In this document: piece by piece, positions 21,983 through 33,500 of the stretch
How positions within the stretch are numbered: the first letter of the stretch is position 1
Layout of the letters: the number at the start of each line of letters is the position of its first letter
Origin: Nemertoderma westbladi
Lineage: Eukaryota; Xenacoelomorpha; Nemertodermatida; Nemertodermatidae
Direction: 5' to 3'
Assembly (NCBI GenBank): GCA_032718475.1
Contig: JAUCBJ010005359.1
Coordinates: 21,582-85,581 of the forward strand
Length of the DNA stretch: 64,000 nucleotides
Made by a program: the position numbers and the translations under genes
Notes under the pieces: generated by a model
Seen by the model: only the letters and a program-made list of their open reading frames with translations
Database searches by the model: none
What the model was told of the DNA's origin: nothing

Positions 21983-23571
21983 TGTTGCCGTTATTCCTAC
22001 ACCAGGGGGGAAAAAACGCCGATGCTGGAGACGTGACTTAACAGACCACCGAGCCCCGGCCAGTCACCGGATATTGATTGTGGGGAGGGAATATTTTCTG
22101 AGATGCAAGTTTGCGGTCGAGAAAAAGCTGCATTAGTTGGATATACTCTTTAATGTAACTGAAATCTGTTGAACCTTGATTAAGAATAATTTTGGGCTTC
22201 CCCAAATCAATATACACCAAATATTCACAATAATTATACACGATAATATAAATCCCTACGGTATATTATTTAATAACCCACTGTTCGCTCAGAATTTTAG
22301 CCTACCTAATGTTCCCAGATTTTCCCTCAGTCCCAGTCTTAGTGCCGTAGTGTCGGTGTCGGTTGACCCTGTCGCGTGTCCGTTCCACCCCTCACGAACC
22401 CCGAAGGGAACGATCATCGAGAACCAGCACGGCTTGGCTAAGGGTCGGTCCAGTCGGTAGACTCTGTCGCGTATCCGTACCACCCCTCTCGAACCCCGAA
22501 GGGTTCGGTCATCGAGAACCAGTACGGCTTGGCTAGGAGTCTGTCGTGTCGGTGGACCCGTTCGCGTGTCCGTTCCACCCCTCACGAACCCCGAAGGGTT
22601 CGATCATCGAGAACCAGAACGGCTTGGCTAGGGGTCCGTCGGTTCATCACAGAAACCCAACCACCTAGGCTTTCCGAGTCCGTTTCAGGCTCGTAGTCGC
22701 TTCGGCAGCCGAGAAACTGCTCCGAACAGTCGGTAGGCCAGTAGAGTCTAGTCGAGTCTAGTCCTTTGTCTTTCGACCCCGTCGCGTGTCCGTTCCACCC
22801 CTCACGAACCCCGAAGGGTTCGATCATCGAGAACCAGTACGGCTTGGCTAAGGGGTCTGTCGTCGGTTCCCGTCGCAAATCCCAGTACAAGCAGTCAGCG
22901 TTCCGAGTTCTTTTCAGTCTCGTAGTAGCTGCCGTTGACCAGAGACCGCTAAGGGCAGTTCTCGTCAAACCCGTCCTGTGGCCAGCCCTTTCGCATGTCC
23001 GTCCCACCCCTCACGAACCCCGAAGGGATCGGTCATCGTGAACCAGTACGGCTTAGGTCAGGGGGCAGTCGTTAGTTGGCCACCCGTTCGCGTGTCCGCT
23101 CCACCCCTCACGAACCCCGGGGTTCGATCATCGAGAACCAGAACGGCTTGGCTACTAAGGGGCCGTCGGTGCCCGTCGCAAATCCCTGACACAAGCAGTC
23201 AGCGGTCCGAGTTCTTTTCAGTCTCGTAATGGCTGCTGTTGGCCAGGGACCGCTAAGGGCAGTCCTTGTCCTTTAGGCCTGGCGCATTACCAAATCCACC
23301 CCTACAGGCAGCAGGAAGTTGGCCAGGGCCTAATAGTACTCAGGCTAACCTGAATACTGCTTGCATTTTCCATCCCCCCTGGCCCTTATAACTATGAAAT
23401 TATTCCCGTACCCTGTAAGTTGCCCCAAAGTTCGCCCATAAATCGCCCCCAGTTTATTGAATGTGCCCAAAACCCATGGTCCCGCACCCAGTAGTAATAT
23501 CGGAATAATCAATTTTAATAAAATACAAAAATATTCAACTCGCGTTATGGAAAGTTGAAATACCGCGAACA
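21983..23571 (-). repeat. BEL element 3' LTR (1589 bp)
   Basis: Bounded by TGTT...AACA and flanked outside by ATGTC. The interior has five to six repeated blocks containing CACGAACCCCGAAGGGTTCG, whose GAACCC/GGGTTC arms close on a CGAA loop, followed by GATCATCGAGAACCAG and ACGGCTTGGCTA. It also holds three copies of a CGAG...CTCG hairpin motif (about 22672, 22901, 23207). It is about 306 bp longer than the 5' LTR because one repeated segment is present here and missing there. Elsewhere the two LTRs differ by only a few substitutions. Confidence 0.95.
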
Positions 23572-23573
23572 GT

Positions 23574-23580
23574 CCCCCCC
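23574..23580 (-). other. Polypurine tract of the BEL element
   Basis: On the sense (minus) strand ATTGGGGGGGAC runs directly into the TG of the 3' LTR. A purine run at this position primes plus-strand synthesis in LTR elements. Confidence 0.7.
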
Positions 23581-23736
23581 AATGACCTTCGTGAAGTCTG
23601 TCGGTCGATTGAGTTTGCGTAGGTCATTCCCAATATAAAAAACCCAAATTTAATATTGCATAGTTTTTAATTAATTTGGCCTAGAGTTTGTATAAAAATA
23701 AATGTTCGATAAATGTTCCTGGAATATCCCAATCCA

Positions 23737-26337
23737 CTATTTCTTTTTCTGATACGCCTTTCGTCTCTTCGCCCGTCGACTCTCATCGATCGCTATGGCT
23801 GGTAGAGGAGCGTCAACATCCATCGTGAGTAACGCTTCGGCTTGTCTCCTGGCGGCTCTTCCTTTCGAAGGCATCGGGATCATGTCGGTTCGTCTTTCCA
23901 ACTCGGAGTTGCGAGCCTCGAGGAACCACTCTCCGTCACCGAACTCTTCTTTATACGAGTATAATCGTCTAATGACTTCGAATGGGCCGAATAATCCGGC
24001 GCTCAGTAGCAGATCCACGTAATGGAAAGGTAGCGTGGCCGTCGTGTGGAGGCGTTCCGGGAAGGAGAAATATCCGCGCGCCATCTCCTGCGCGATATTC
24101 CGAGCGTTTCTCCGAACCTTGGTCCTTAAGTGGCTGTTTGCGTATGTCTCAAACATGACCATATTGCCCATAGCGGTAACGTCTTTGGTTGGACATTTGA
24201 TATAGCAGCGGGGGCTAGCGGAATGTCCACGGAAACCGCACGTGGTGCAGAGGTTATAAAGGATCGGACAGACCGAAACGTCGTGGCCCGATATCGCGCA
24301 GTATGGGCAATAGAGTATCCCGAGGAGCTGGAGGCAAGAATCGGTAACCCGATTCCTTCTGCCGCGTGGGCACTGCTCCGAGCCGCAGTCGCCGCATACC
24401 TCCAACTGCATTTCTCGACCGGGGAATATCGGAATCGGGACGCCGACGTAGTATTCGAGTCGTCGGTCGCTCTTCGGAATATTCTCGGTGGTCGGTAGCC
24501 CGCGGAATGCTAGGCTTTTGCGTAGTATGTTCTCGCTCCGATAACCCTCTTTGTGTCCCGCTGGTCTCAACTCGGACGACCGTTTCTGGCGGTGGATCCA
24601 TTCAGTTTGCTCGGCGTACCAACGGGTTAGTCGCATAGGGTCCTGAGGAACGGCGGGTGTAGTAGCCACCGCTGGTCGGCGAAGAGGTGCCGGGGTTTTC
24701 GACGGAGGGATACCGAGGAGATCGTCGGGTGTCGGCGCATCGCTGGGGCCTTCCTCGACCAGTATCGCTGAGCGGGTCCGTTGGTGGCTGGTACTCGGAA
24801 TCTCCGACGACCAATCTTCGCCGCCCGGGAAAGGATACGGGGATAACCGTTGGCATATGTCGCCGAAGTCGCTCAATGCAGCTGTAGTGGCTACCTCCCT
24901 CGCGGGGCTACCGGAGCCGCGTGGGGTGTAAACGCCTGCTCTCTTCATCGGTTCGGCCGAGGCAACCCGTTTGGCGGCCGGTCCATACGCGGCCTCCGGC
25001 TCGAGTTGTCGCTTCGGGGTGGAGAGTAGAACACCCTCGTTTAGCCATATCTCTTCCCCTTCCGAGGAGATCAGAGGCTCCTCCGCACCGAGAAGTTCGG
25101 TAATCGTAGGGATGTCGTAAGGTCCGCTCTCGTCCCAGGAATCGATAACGGCGGGTGTTTTCGATTCTCCCGGTGTAATGTTCTCGACCGCTTTAAACGC
25201 GTGGTTTATAACCTCGTTCCAGTCGTAGTCGACGAAGGAAAGGGGGACCGCCGTAATAAGGTTATCGAGAGTTTTACAGATAAACTTAGCGACGGTGTAG
25301 CACTCCATAACGACGTAAACGTAGTTCCGTCGATCAGGATTCTCCCACCTTTGGTGTATCGTCCACTTCCGATCGACGTCCTTCCATCGACCCTCTCGCT
25401 CGCTCTTTATCTCTAATCCCGGGTATCCGCCGTATATTTTATTATAGTCCCGGTATTTCTGGGGTTTGAAGTTGATACCGCCGTTTAGCACAGCGAGGTA
25501 GCCGATCCCGGATTTCGTCGGTCTCACTTCTTGGAATCCTCGCATGAATTCGGCGAATCTTAACCAGGCTAGCAGCGTTTGAGTGTCGATGCAATGGCTA
25601 AGTGCGTTGAGGTCGTTTCGTCGGTTTCTTCCTGCGGGAGCGTTCGTGTAGTCGTTCCGGACGTCCGCCTTGATATCCGACCCGATTTTAATGACGTCGA
25701 AGTCGAAGAGGATCTTTTGGATTTCCGGAGGCAGCAACCAGATCGCTGCGGCTGCCTGCACTTCCTGTCTGGGTGTCGGGAATATTCGGCACACCACTAC
25801 CAAACCGTCCAGGGTTCCGAGGACGACGACTAAGGATCGACCATATTCTTTCGCCCCGTACTTTTCCTGGTAGTCGTCGCGGTTCTGGATAATCGATACG
25901 CGTTCCTCTCGAAGCGTCGCCGTACACTCCGACAGGTTTCCCCAGTGGGCGAGGTACGTACTCTTGTCGTCGACGAAACTTTGACATCTCGCCAACGTAA
26001 TCGCTTTCGAGGTGGGCGTCGCGTTTCCCTCGTTGTCGTAGATCAAACATCGGGATCTGTAGACACTCTGCCGGAACGTTTCCCAAAACGACGAATCGTC
26101 CCCTCCGGTTGCCTTTGCGTTCCGAGTTCTTTTCAGTCTCGTACTAGCATCGGCTAACCGGAGGGCTCGTAGATTCTTAGAATCCGGTCCCTCTCGCCCG
26201 GTGAATTTAACGTCTCGTACGTTCTCATTTAGCAGAGTGCTCCAATTTGTATCAAAGTCAGGGGATCCAGGTTGCGAATATTCCAGTAGATCTATCGTGT
26301 TACGTAATTCGCCGATAATTTGGCGATTTGGGTCCAT
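23737..26337 (-). CDS. BEL element ORF downstream of pol: exonuclease-like and zinc-knuckle protein (866 aa)
   Basis: Starts at ATG 26337 and lies where envelope genes sit in some BEL elements, but I see no signal peptide or membrane segment. Residues about 168-262 (LVVVLGTLDGLVVVCRIF, LPPEIQKIL, VIKIGSDIKADVRND, CIDTQTLLAWL) resemble the RNase D/WRN-type 3'-5' exonuclease fold around motif II (Asp225). A canonical DxE motif I is not evident, so activity is doubtful. Residues 430-620 are Pro/Ser-rich and probably disordered. Residues 648-711 are Cys-rich: CPYCAISGHDVSVC (C-x2-C-x4-H-x4-C, a CCHC knuckle) and CTTCGFRGHSASPRC (x5 variant), preceded by CGDCGSEQC. The C-terminus is basic (RRAKRRKAYQKKK), possibly a nuclear signal. 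A nucleic-acid-binding accessory protein is inferred; specific function unknown. Confidence 0.75.
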   Translation of the reverse strand: MDPNRQIIGELRNTIDLLEYSQPGSPDFDTNWSTLLNENVRDVKFTGREGPDSKNLRALRLADASTRLKRTRNAKATGGDDSSFWETFRQSVYRSRCLIYDNEGNATPTSKAITLARCQSFVDDKSTYLAHWGNLSECTATLREERVSIIQNRDDYQEKYGAKEYGRSLVVVLGTLDGLVVVCRIFPTPRQEVQAAAAIWLLPPEIQKILFDFDVIKIGSDIKADVRNDYTNAPAGRNRRNDLNALSHCIDTQTLLAWLRFAEFMRGFQEVRPTKSGIGYLAVLNGGINFKPQKYRDYNKIYGGYPGLEIKSEREGRWKDVDRKWTIHQRWENPDRRNYVYVVMECYTVAKFICKTLDNLITAVPLSFVDYDWNEVINHAFKAVENITPGESKTPAVIDSWDESGPYDIPTITELLGAEEPLISSEGEEIWLNEGVLLSTPKRQLEPEAAYGPAAKRVASAEPMKRAGVYTPRGSGSPAREVATTAALSDFGDICQRLSPYPFPGGEDWSSEIPSTSHQRTRSAILVEEGPSDAPTPDDLLGIPPSKTPAPLRRPAVATTPAVPQDPMRLTRWYAEQTEWIHRQKRSSELRPAGHKEGYRSENILRKSLAFRGLPTTENIPKSDRRLEYYVGVPIPIFPGREMQLEVCGDCGSEQCPRGRRNRVTDSCLQLLGILYCPYCAISGHDVSVCPILYNLCTTCGFRGHSASPRCYIKCPTKDVTAMGNMVMFETYANSHLRTKVRRNARNIAQEMARGYFSFPERLHTTATLPFHYVDLLLSAGLFGPFEVIRRLYSYKEEFGDGEWFLEARNSELERRTDMIPMPSKGRAARRQAEALLTMDVDAPLPAIAIDESRRAKRRKAYQKKK

Positions 26338-26879
26338 ATTTACGATTATATCCGTTACAAATTAGTTCAGTTAATTGTAAGTCCAGAAAGTCTGAAACTA
26401 TAGCGATAGCAGAATAATTCAGTTTTTTATTTAATTCAGTTTATTAATAACATTGCTATATAGGCATCTATCATCTTATTGCTAATACATTCAGCATTTA
26501 CAGTTACTATAGCTATACATTAATATCCAACCAGTTTTTTATGACTTTTTTGTCCTTTTCTTTTTTCTAATTCTTTTCTTTAGACTTTTTTATACCTTTT
26601 TTTTTGTCTTTTTTCATTTCATTATTATTTCATCTCATTTCATTTATTTCCACATATTTCAACACATTTATTTCCACCATTTATTTCACATTTATTTATT
26701 TCCACATCATCATTGGGTTTATAGCCCCCCGGCTATCATCATTTGTTATAAGCGCAGCACCAGGGTGCGCATCATTTCATTTTCATCAGCATACGCGTCA
26801 TCATTCAGGTTTATAGCAGAGTTGTCTGATCCTTTTCATCGTTTCCAACTATATTCAATCATTTTCTTTGGTTAATCTT

Positions 26880-27330
26880 TGTCGTGGAAGGGGTGTTACG
26901 CGGCAATCTGGGATCTACAGCTGGACTCATTACACCGCCTACGCCCCAAACTGCGCACGTAACGGACAATGACGACGCTGGGAGTGAAGTCACGTGGAAT
27001 GCACCAGGGACCCACCAGAATAACACTCCCAACAACATAAAGCTCAGTCGACGAAGTCATGTGGGATGGGGTTACGCAACATTCTGGGATCTACAGCTGG
27101 ACTCGTTACACCGCCTACGCCCCAAAATCCACGCAACGGTCCCACCAGAATAACGCGACTGAGAAACATAAAACCCTCTATCGTCGAAGTCATGTGGATG
27201 CACCATGGACCCACCAGAATAACGGGATAGAGGGGGTGTTGCGCGGCAATCCGGGATCTACAGCTGGACTCGTTACACCGCCTACGCCCCGAACTGCACA
27301 CGCAACGGACAACATAACATACTGCAATGA
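26880..27330 (-). repeat. Three tandem ~170-bp units between Gag-Pol and the downstream ORF
   Basis: GGGATCTACAGCTGGACTC followed by TTACACCGCCTACGCCCC occurs at 26910, 27086 and 27253 (periods 176 and 167). The parts between share ACCCACCAGAATAAC and GAAGTCATGTGGA. No long frame crosses it. It fills most of the 1.25-kb spacer before the 866-codon ORF and could hold its expression signal; that is inference. T-rich text at 26520-26720 precedes the ORF. Confidence 0.75.
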
Positions 27331-27586
27331 ATACAATGAATTCCACTTCAAATCTTTGCCATTTCCAATAATCCAATATCGTAGGTCCTGATGACCAAAA
27401 TCAGGGTAAACAATGCATAAACGACCCTGCGTCAGTCGAAACATCTGCAGGGTGACGCTGGACTCCACATAACACGCGAGGAAACACAAATACCATTGCG
27501 TGGTTACAGTTGGTTTAAGGGGGGTCCATAACTCATTGTCAGTAAATCACAGTTTAAAAAGAGTTTGTCAACATGATGAGAAGGGT

Positions 27587-30500
27587 TTAAACACATTTGT
27601 CATTGTCACCGATGTCTGCAGCAGGATCCGTAGTAGGGATCTTATCACCTCTTGTAGAATCACCACTGTCATTGCCTTCAAGAAGGCACAGCTTCTGGAT
27701 GGGGCGTTGGTAGTGGCCCGCTTTCGTTCGTATCGTCACAGTCCTCGCAAGTCCGTCTTTGCTTGGGTGTATGGTCACGACCCGCGCCACAGGCCAGTGA
27801 ACGCGGTCTTTGAGATCTTCTTTAACTAGCACCATGTCGCCAACTGCGACGTTCCGGTAGGTGTTGTTCCATTTCCTCCTGGTCCGGAGGGTTATGAGGT
27901 ATTCCTGGGCCCAAATTCTCCACCAATGCGCTGCCAACGCTTGGGCCTTTTTCCAGTTTGTATGTTTCGCGATCTCGTTGGGATCCGGGAACATGGTTTC
28001 CGGGAGGAGGTGGGTTTTGGGTCTCCCCAGTAGGTGGTTAGGAGTGAGGGGTTCCAGGTCTGTGGGGTCGTCGCGGATAGGAACAATGGGTCGGTTGTTC
28101 AGGGTAGCCGTGATCTCGCAGAATGTTGTGCGGAGGGTGTCATGGGTTACCCGGGTGTCGCCTAGAGCGACGCGCATGGATCGTTTCACTAGGTCGATCA
28201 GTTTCTCCCATACCCCGCTCGTATGGGGTGCTAAGGGGGTCTGGAAGTGCCACTGTATCTGGTGTTCCTTCCAGACTTGGGATGCAGTGTTATCGGTAAA
28301 CCATCCCTCGATCGCCTCTCTAAGTTCCCTTTCTCCTCCCACAAAGTTTGTACCATTATCGGAATACATGTGGCGGCATGTCCCGTTGTTTGCCACGAAC
28401 CGACGCAGAGCGTTGATAAATGCGTGTTGTGTCAGATTTACCACGATATCTAGGTAAATTGCCCTAGATCTTAGGCAGGTGAAGATGGCTCCCCAGCATT
28501 TGATGTTGGATCGTCGTTCAATAACCGTGAACGGTCCGAAACAGTCCACTCCGGTGACGTAGAATGGTGGGGAATCCGCTTGTAGACGGGTGGCTGGTAA
28601 GTCGGCCATCTTTTGGGTGATTGGTGGCGCTAGGTAACGTCTGCAGGTGAAGCAACGTTTCAACACTTTCCGGATCAGTGGCTGGATGTGGGTGATCCAA
28701 TATCTTTGTCTTATATTAGCTATAATCCAATTCTGTCCTGCGTGGTGGTTGTCCTCGTGGCATTGTAGAATTAATAGCTTAGCTAGTGTCGACGTTCCGG
28801 GCAGGAGCGCCGGGTATTTAACCTCATATTCGACCGGGGCGTTTGCCATCCGGGTATTCAGTCGGATCAGTCCGTCCTCTCCCATCATTGGTCTCAGTTG
28901 GTAGACTGGGCTGTCCGGTTTCAACGTTTTGCCCGCACTAAGTTGTTCCCATTCATCGGGGAAACTTTCTTTCTGGACATATCTGACAATACACTTCTCC
29001 GCAATAATGAGTTCTTGTATATTCCGTTGAACTATCGGTTTGTTGTTTTTCCACCGTAGGAAGTTGCGAAGGGTTATAACGTGATAGACGAGCCGTCTCA
29101 TGGATGAAGTTCGCTCGATCAACTGATGTAAAGACGCCGCTAGTTGAGTGATCGTCGCGACGTTATAGTGCCTGCCCGAGTCCTTTGCAGGCTCAGTCAG
29201 GCAACTATAAATTTCCACCGCGTTGCTTCGATGGATTTTACGGATCTCTTTATCGTCCTCGGAGTATTTTCCACTATCGAGTTCGGGGTCGAATCGGGTA
29301 CTCCATGTCAACTGTGGCTGCCGTAGGAATTCCGGGCCTGTAAGCCAGAGTTTACTTTTACCGAGTTGTTTTGGGGTGGCGCCTCGGCTTGATAAGTCCG
29401 CTGGGTTTTCCTTCCCGTTCACGTGATGCCACTGTTCTCGGCCGGTACACTGTTTAATCTCCGTGGCTCGGTTTGCAACAAACGTGGTGTGACGCCGTGA
29501 TGGAGAGTGGAGATAATAGAGAACTATACTCGAATCTACCCAGAAGTGTTGAGATTCTATGGGGATCCGTAGGTTCCGCATGGCCATGCGATTCTGTCTT
29601 ACTGCCCAAACTGCAGCTTGTAGCTCGAGTCTCGGAATCGTTGCTACGAATTCCCCGGATACTGTCTTTGCTTTGGAGAATAAGAAGCTTGTATCGCCGT
29701 TACCATCGCTACTTAGTCTCCGTAAGAAGGTTACTACGCCGATTCCGGTATTTGAAGCATCCGAAAAGGTGTGGAGCTGGAAGATATCGGTGGGCAGTTT
29801 ATCGAGGAAGAACGGTCTAGGTTTCCGCATAAGATGTAGATGTTCGAGCTGCTCCGTCCATTTTCTCCATTTGACGCTAAGGTATGGGGGAAGCTCTTCG
29901 TCCCATCCCAGTCCTTCTATCCACATTTCCTTAATTAGGTTCATTCCGGCCAAGGTTACTGGAGATATGAAATTTAGTGGGTCGAAGATTGCGCTTTTTA
30001 TCGACAAACATCCCCTTTTTGTCATAGGCTTGGGTAGGGGTTTATATTTGAAGATGAATTCATCTGATTCTATGTCCCATTCAATCCCGAGTACACGATG
30101 TTCCACATCCTCCGAATACATCTTGTTATTTTCCAGCCGGATGTCCTCCGGAAACTTTTCCATAAGTGTTTTGTCGTGGGATCTGAACTTCACGAGTGGA
30201 AACCCTCCTTTCTTTAGACATTCTACCATCCCCATTGCTAGCTGATACGCCTCATCTACATTATCCGCGCCGGCGCATCCGTCGTCCACGTAGAAGCATC
30301 GTCGAATGGTTTCTATGACGGTTGGAGGGAACTCGTTTTCGCACATGGTTGCCGTCCTCTTTAGCATGTCACTGCATGCTACCGGCGAGTCCTTAGCGCC
30401 GAAGATCCTGACGACCATACGCATTACGTCTACGTCCTTTATCGTGAGTTGGCTAATCTCCTGTTGAGTAAGCGTTTTATCCGTCCATAGGATACGTAGA

Positions 30501-33500
30501 CAGTCCGAGTCTCTTGGTAATGTACGAACTTGATGAAACATGGCCTTGATGTCACAGGTGAATGCTACCCGGTTTTCCCTGAACCTAATCAATACGCCGA
30601 TGAGTGTGCTATATATGTTGGGTCCCGTATAAAGTTGACTGTTTAGGGATTCGCCCTGGTATATAGCGGCAGCATCATTTACCACTCGGATTTTCCCGCC
30701 TTTGCGGGCTTCTACTACATAGTGGGTCGGGAGATAATATGTTCTTTTACCACCTTGCAGTTCGTTCCGTGGTACCATTTCTGCTAATCCATCATCGAGA
30801 TATCCTTGGATTACGGTGTTATACTTCTCCTTTATCTCGGGTTGGTCATTCAACCGGCGTAGAATCCCTTTAAGTCGCCTAAGTGCCATGCTGGCGTTGT
30901 TTGCCATTGGTTTGTTTGGGTCCTTCCATAACATAGGTGAACACCAATGTCCGTCTTTAAACGTGGCCTGGTCGAGAACGTCCATACAATATTGGTCCTC
31001 TTCGGATGGGTTTTCGTCCTTTTCCGCGAACTCCTGGGTCTCCAAATTAAAATATTTCGTCATCTCTCGTTGGGTTTTCTCGGTTTCCAGGAACAAATCC
31101 TCGTCAAGATCCGAAGCTGAGCAATAACCCACAGAGGTTACCTTCTCTTTAATCTGACATTTAGGAAGGTAGGTATAGGTGTCCGTAGTTTCCTCCTTAA
31201 TGCCGCAGAGTGTCCATCCCATTATGGTTCGTTCAGCATAAAATCCATCATCCTGGTTTATAGATCGAGCGATATCTCCGGTGGGGATGTGTAGTTCCGG
31301 TGTATCAAGTCCGATCAGTAGGGTGATACGGTTCACGTCCAACTGCGGACACCTCAGGTCTACATCGTCTCGGTCCAATTGTATGAGGGGGGCGTACTCG
31401 GCTGATTGTCGGAACCGCACCCGGAGGTCTGTGTGTACCAAGGCGTTCTTGATGGTTAACTTAGCCGTTTCGTAGCCCTTCATCACTCCTTCCATCTGGA
31501 GTTGCACCTCCCCGGACTCTACTTCTTTGTTATCTGTGATGGTTTGTATGGGCCGTTTACAAGGTTCATATTCTAGGCCGAGTTGCTCGAGGAAATCCCG
31601 GTCGATGATGGTTCCGTCGGACCCGTTATCGAGGAACGCGAGTGTCGTCAAAGATTTGCCGACTCCTTGGATCCTTACTGGGATCACCTTTGCGAAGACC
31701 ATGTAGCGGCGATTTATAAGATTAATCGTGGCCGAAATATTGGTTACTTGTGGTGTATCGGTGTAGATTTTAAACGGGTTGGTTTCTCTCCGTTGGGTTG
31801 TCCGGGTTCCTTTGAAGACGTGGTTTGTTTCTCCTCTTCGCCTGGCTTCGATCCGAAAGGGGAGGGTAGTAAAGTCGAAGTTCGCGGGGATGTGGAGGAG
31901 CGTGTGATGGCGTTGGTCGTTACAGACAGCACAGCATGATCTTTGGTCGCACTCCCGAACATAGTGACCTGTTCCAAGACACCGGAAGCATCCTCGGTGT
32001 TTCATTATCGCCTCGAAGCGTGGGACGAGTTCGGCGAACTGAAACTTTCTGCAGAATTCCACTTTGTGTTTCTCCCCACAGAAGAGACAGAGCAGGGAAT
32101 TTGTGATGCCTTCCCTTTCGGGTGCCCAACTCGCGAGATAACATGCCCATTCCTCAGCGGATGTCGGTTCCTCGTAGTCTTCGTCGTCGGAATCCTCGGC
32201 CATGGTAATGGCCATCGTACTTACCGGTGGGGGGCGGAATCTCGGTTTCGGAGGGGTTATCTTACTCCTAGAGTTGCTCTCTATTCCGTCCAACTTTGCG
32301 AGACTTTGTTTTGAAAACATCGAGTCATTCATGGCTTCGGAGATATCGTCCAGGAATGCCGACATTTCAAGGAAGCTAGGATCTCGATCTGGATGTCTGC
32401 GCCGGAGATCTACACATTTATAAGCCCACTTACTTTGTAGCCATCCGGATAACTTCCGGGCGATCTGTCGGAGGTTTAGAATGTTGTTCACCTGGTCCTC
32501 CTTATTTAAGGGTTTCAGAGTATAATAGGCATCTTTCATAGAGTCGGAGAATTCCTGTATGTTCTGTGGGTCCCCTAGTGATCCCGCATCCTGTATCAGT
32601 CTCTCTAGAGTTTTATTAATTATAGTTCCGGTATTTCCGTATCTTTTGTCTAGAGTTTTCCATGCGTCATAGTATGCCTCATGAGAACCTCCTTCAAAAC
32701 ATGCAACGATTCTGCGTGGTTTGTCACCCAGGTATTGCGATAAATATACCAATTTCTGTGCGTCGGCTATGTCCGTTGATCCAATCTGCGCAAAGAACCG
32801 TTTCTTGAATCTGAGGTAATCGACGGGATCTCCTTCGAAGGTGCGAATCTCCATCTTCGGCATGGCAAGGCGGTTCTCCAACGCCCGGATGATGCTGACG
32901 TCGTCTGAACTGGAGTGACTCGGAGGGTTATAGTTATTGGCACTCACTCCCATACTTGATGGATCAATGATAGGCGGAGTTTTAATAATGACGCGGCTGT
33001 GAGTTTGTGGTGTTGATGTAAATGGGTTGTTTGATCGGGGAGTGGCGTCCCGTTCCGAGTCCTTTTCAGGCTCGTACTTGGGTACACTCGCTGTCGTGGT
33101 GTTGGATGGGAAATAGGGTTCCTCATTCTTTAACGTAGCCGGTGGGGGATGGAACACCAGGGCTTGTGCCGATAGCGTAGACTGTTTGGTAGGCGGGATC
33201 TCGAGTTTCGGAGTTTTCGTCGCTGTTGGTGTAAATGACTTTTCTAACTCCGGTATCGGAATTGGTTCATATTCCTGATCTATATCCCTTTCCCAGTCCT
33301 CGTAGAGTTGAATATCTCGTTCTATAAGTGCGGCCTCGTATTCGGCCAGTTTCGCAATATCTGCATTCTTTTTGTGAGTGAGAATCGCTTGGGCCTCGGC
33401 GTGTTGTTTACGCATTTCTGCTTCCCATTTACGTTGTTCGATCTCTTGTTTGGCCTCTCGTTCATGTTGTTCGATCTCTCGTTTGGCCTCTCGTTCACGT

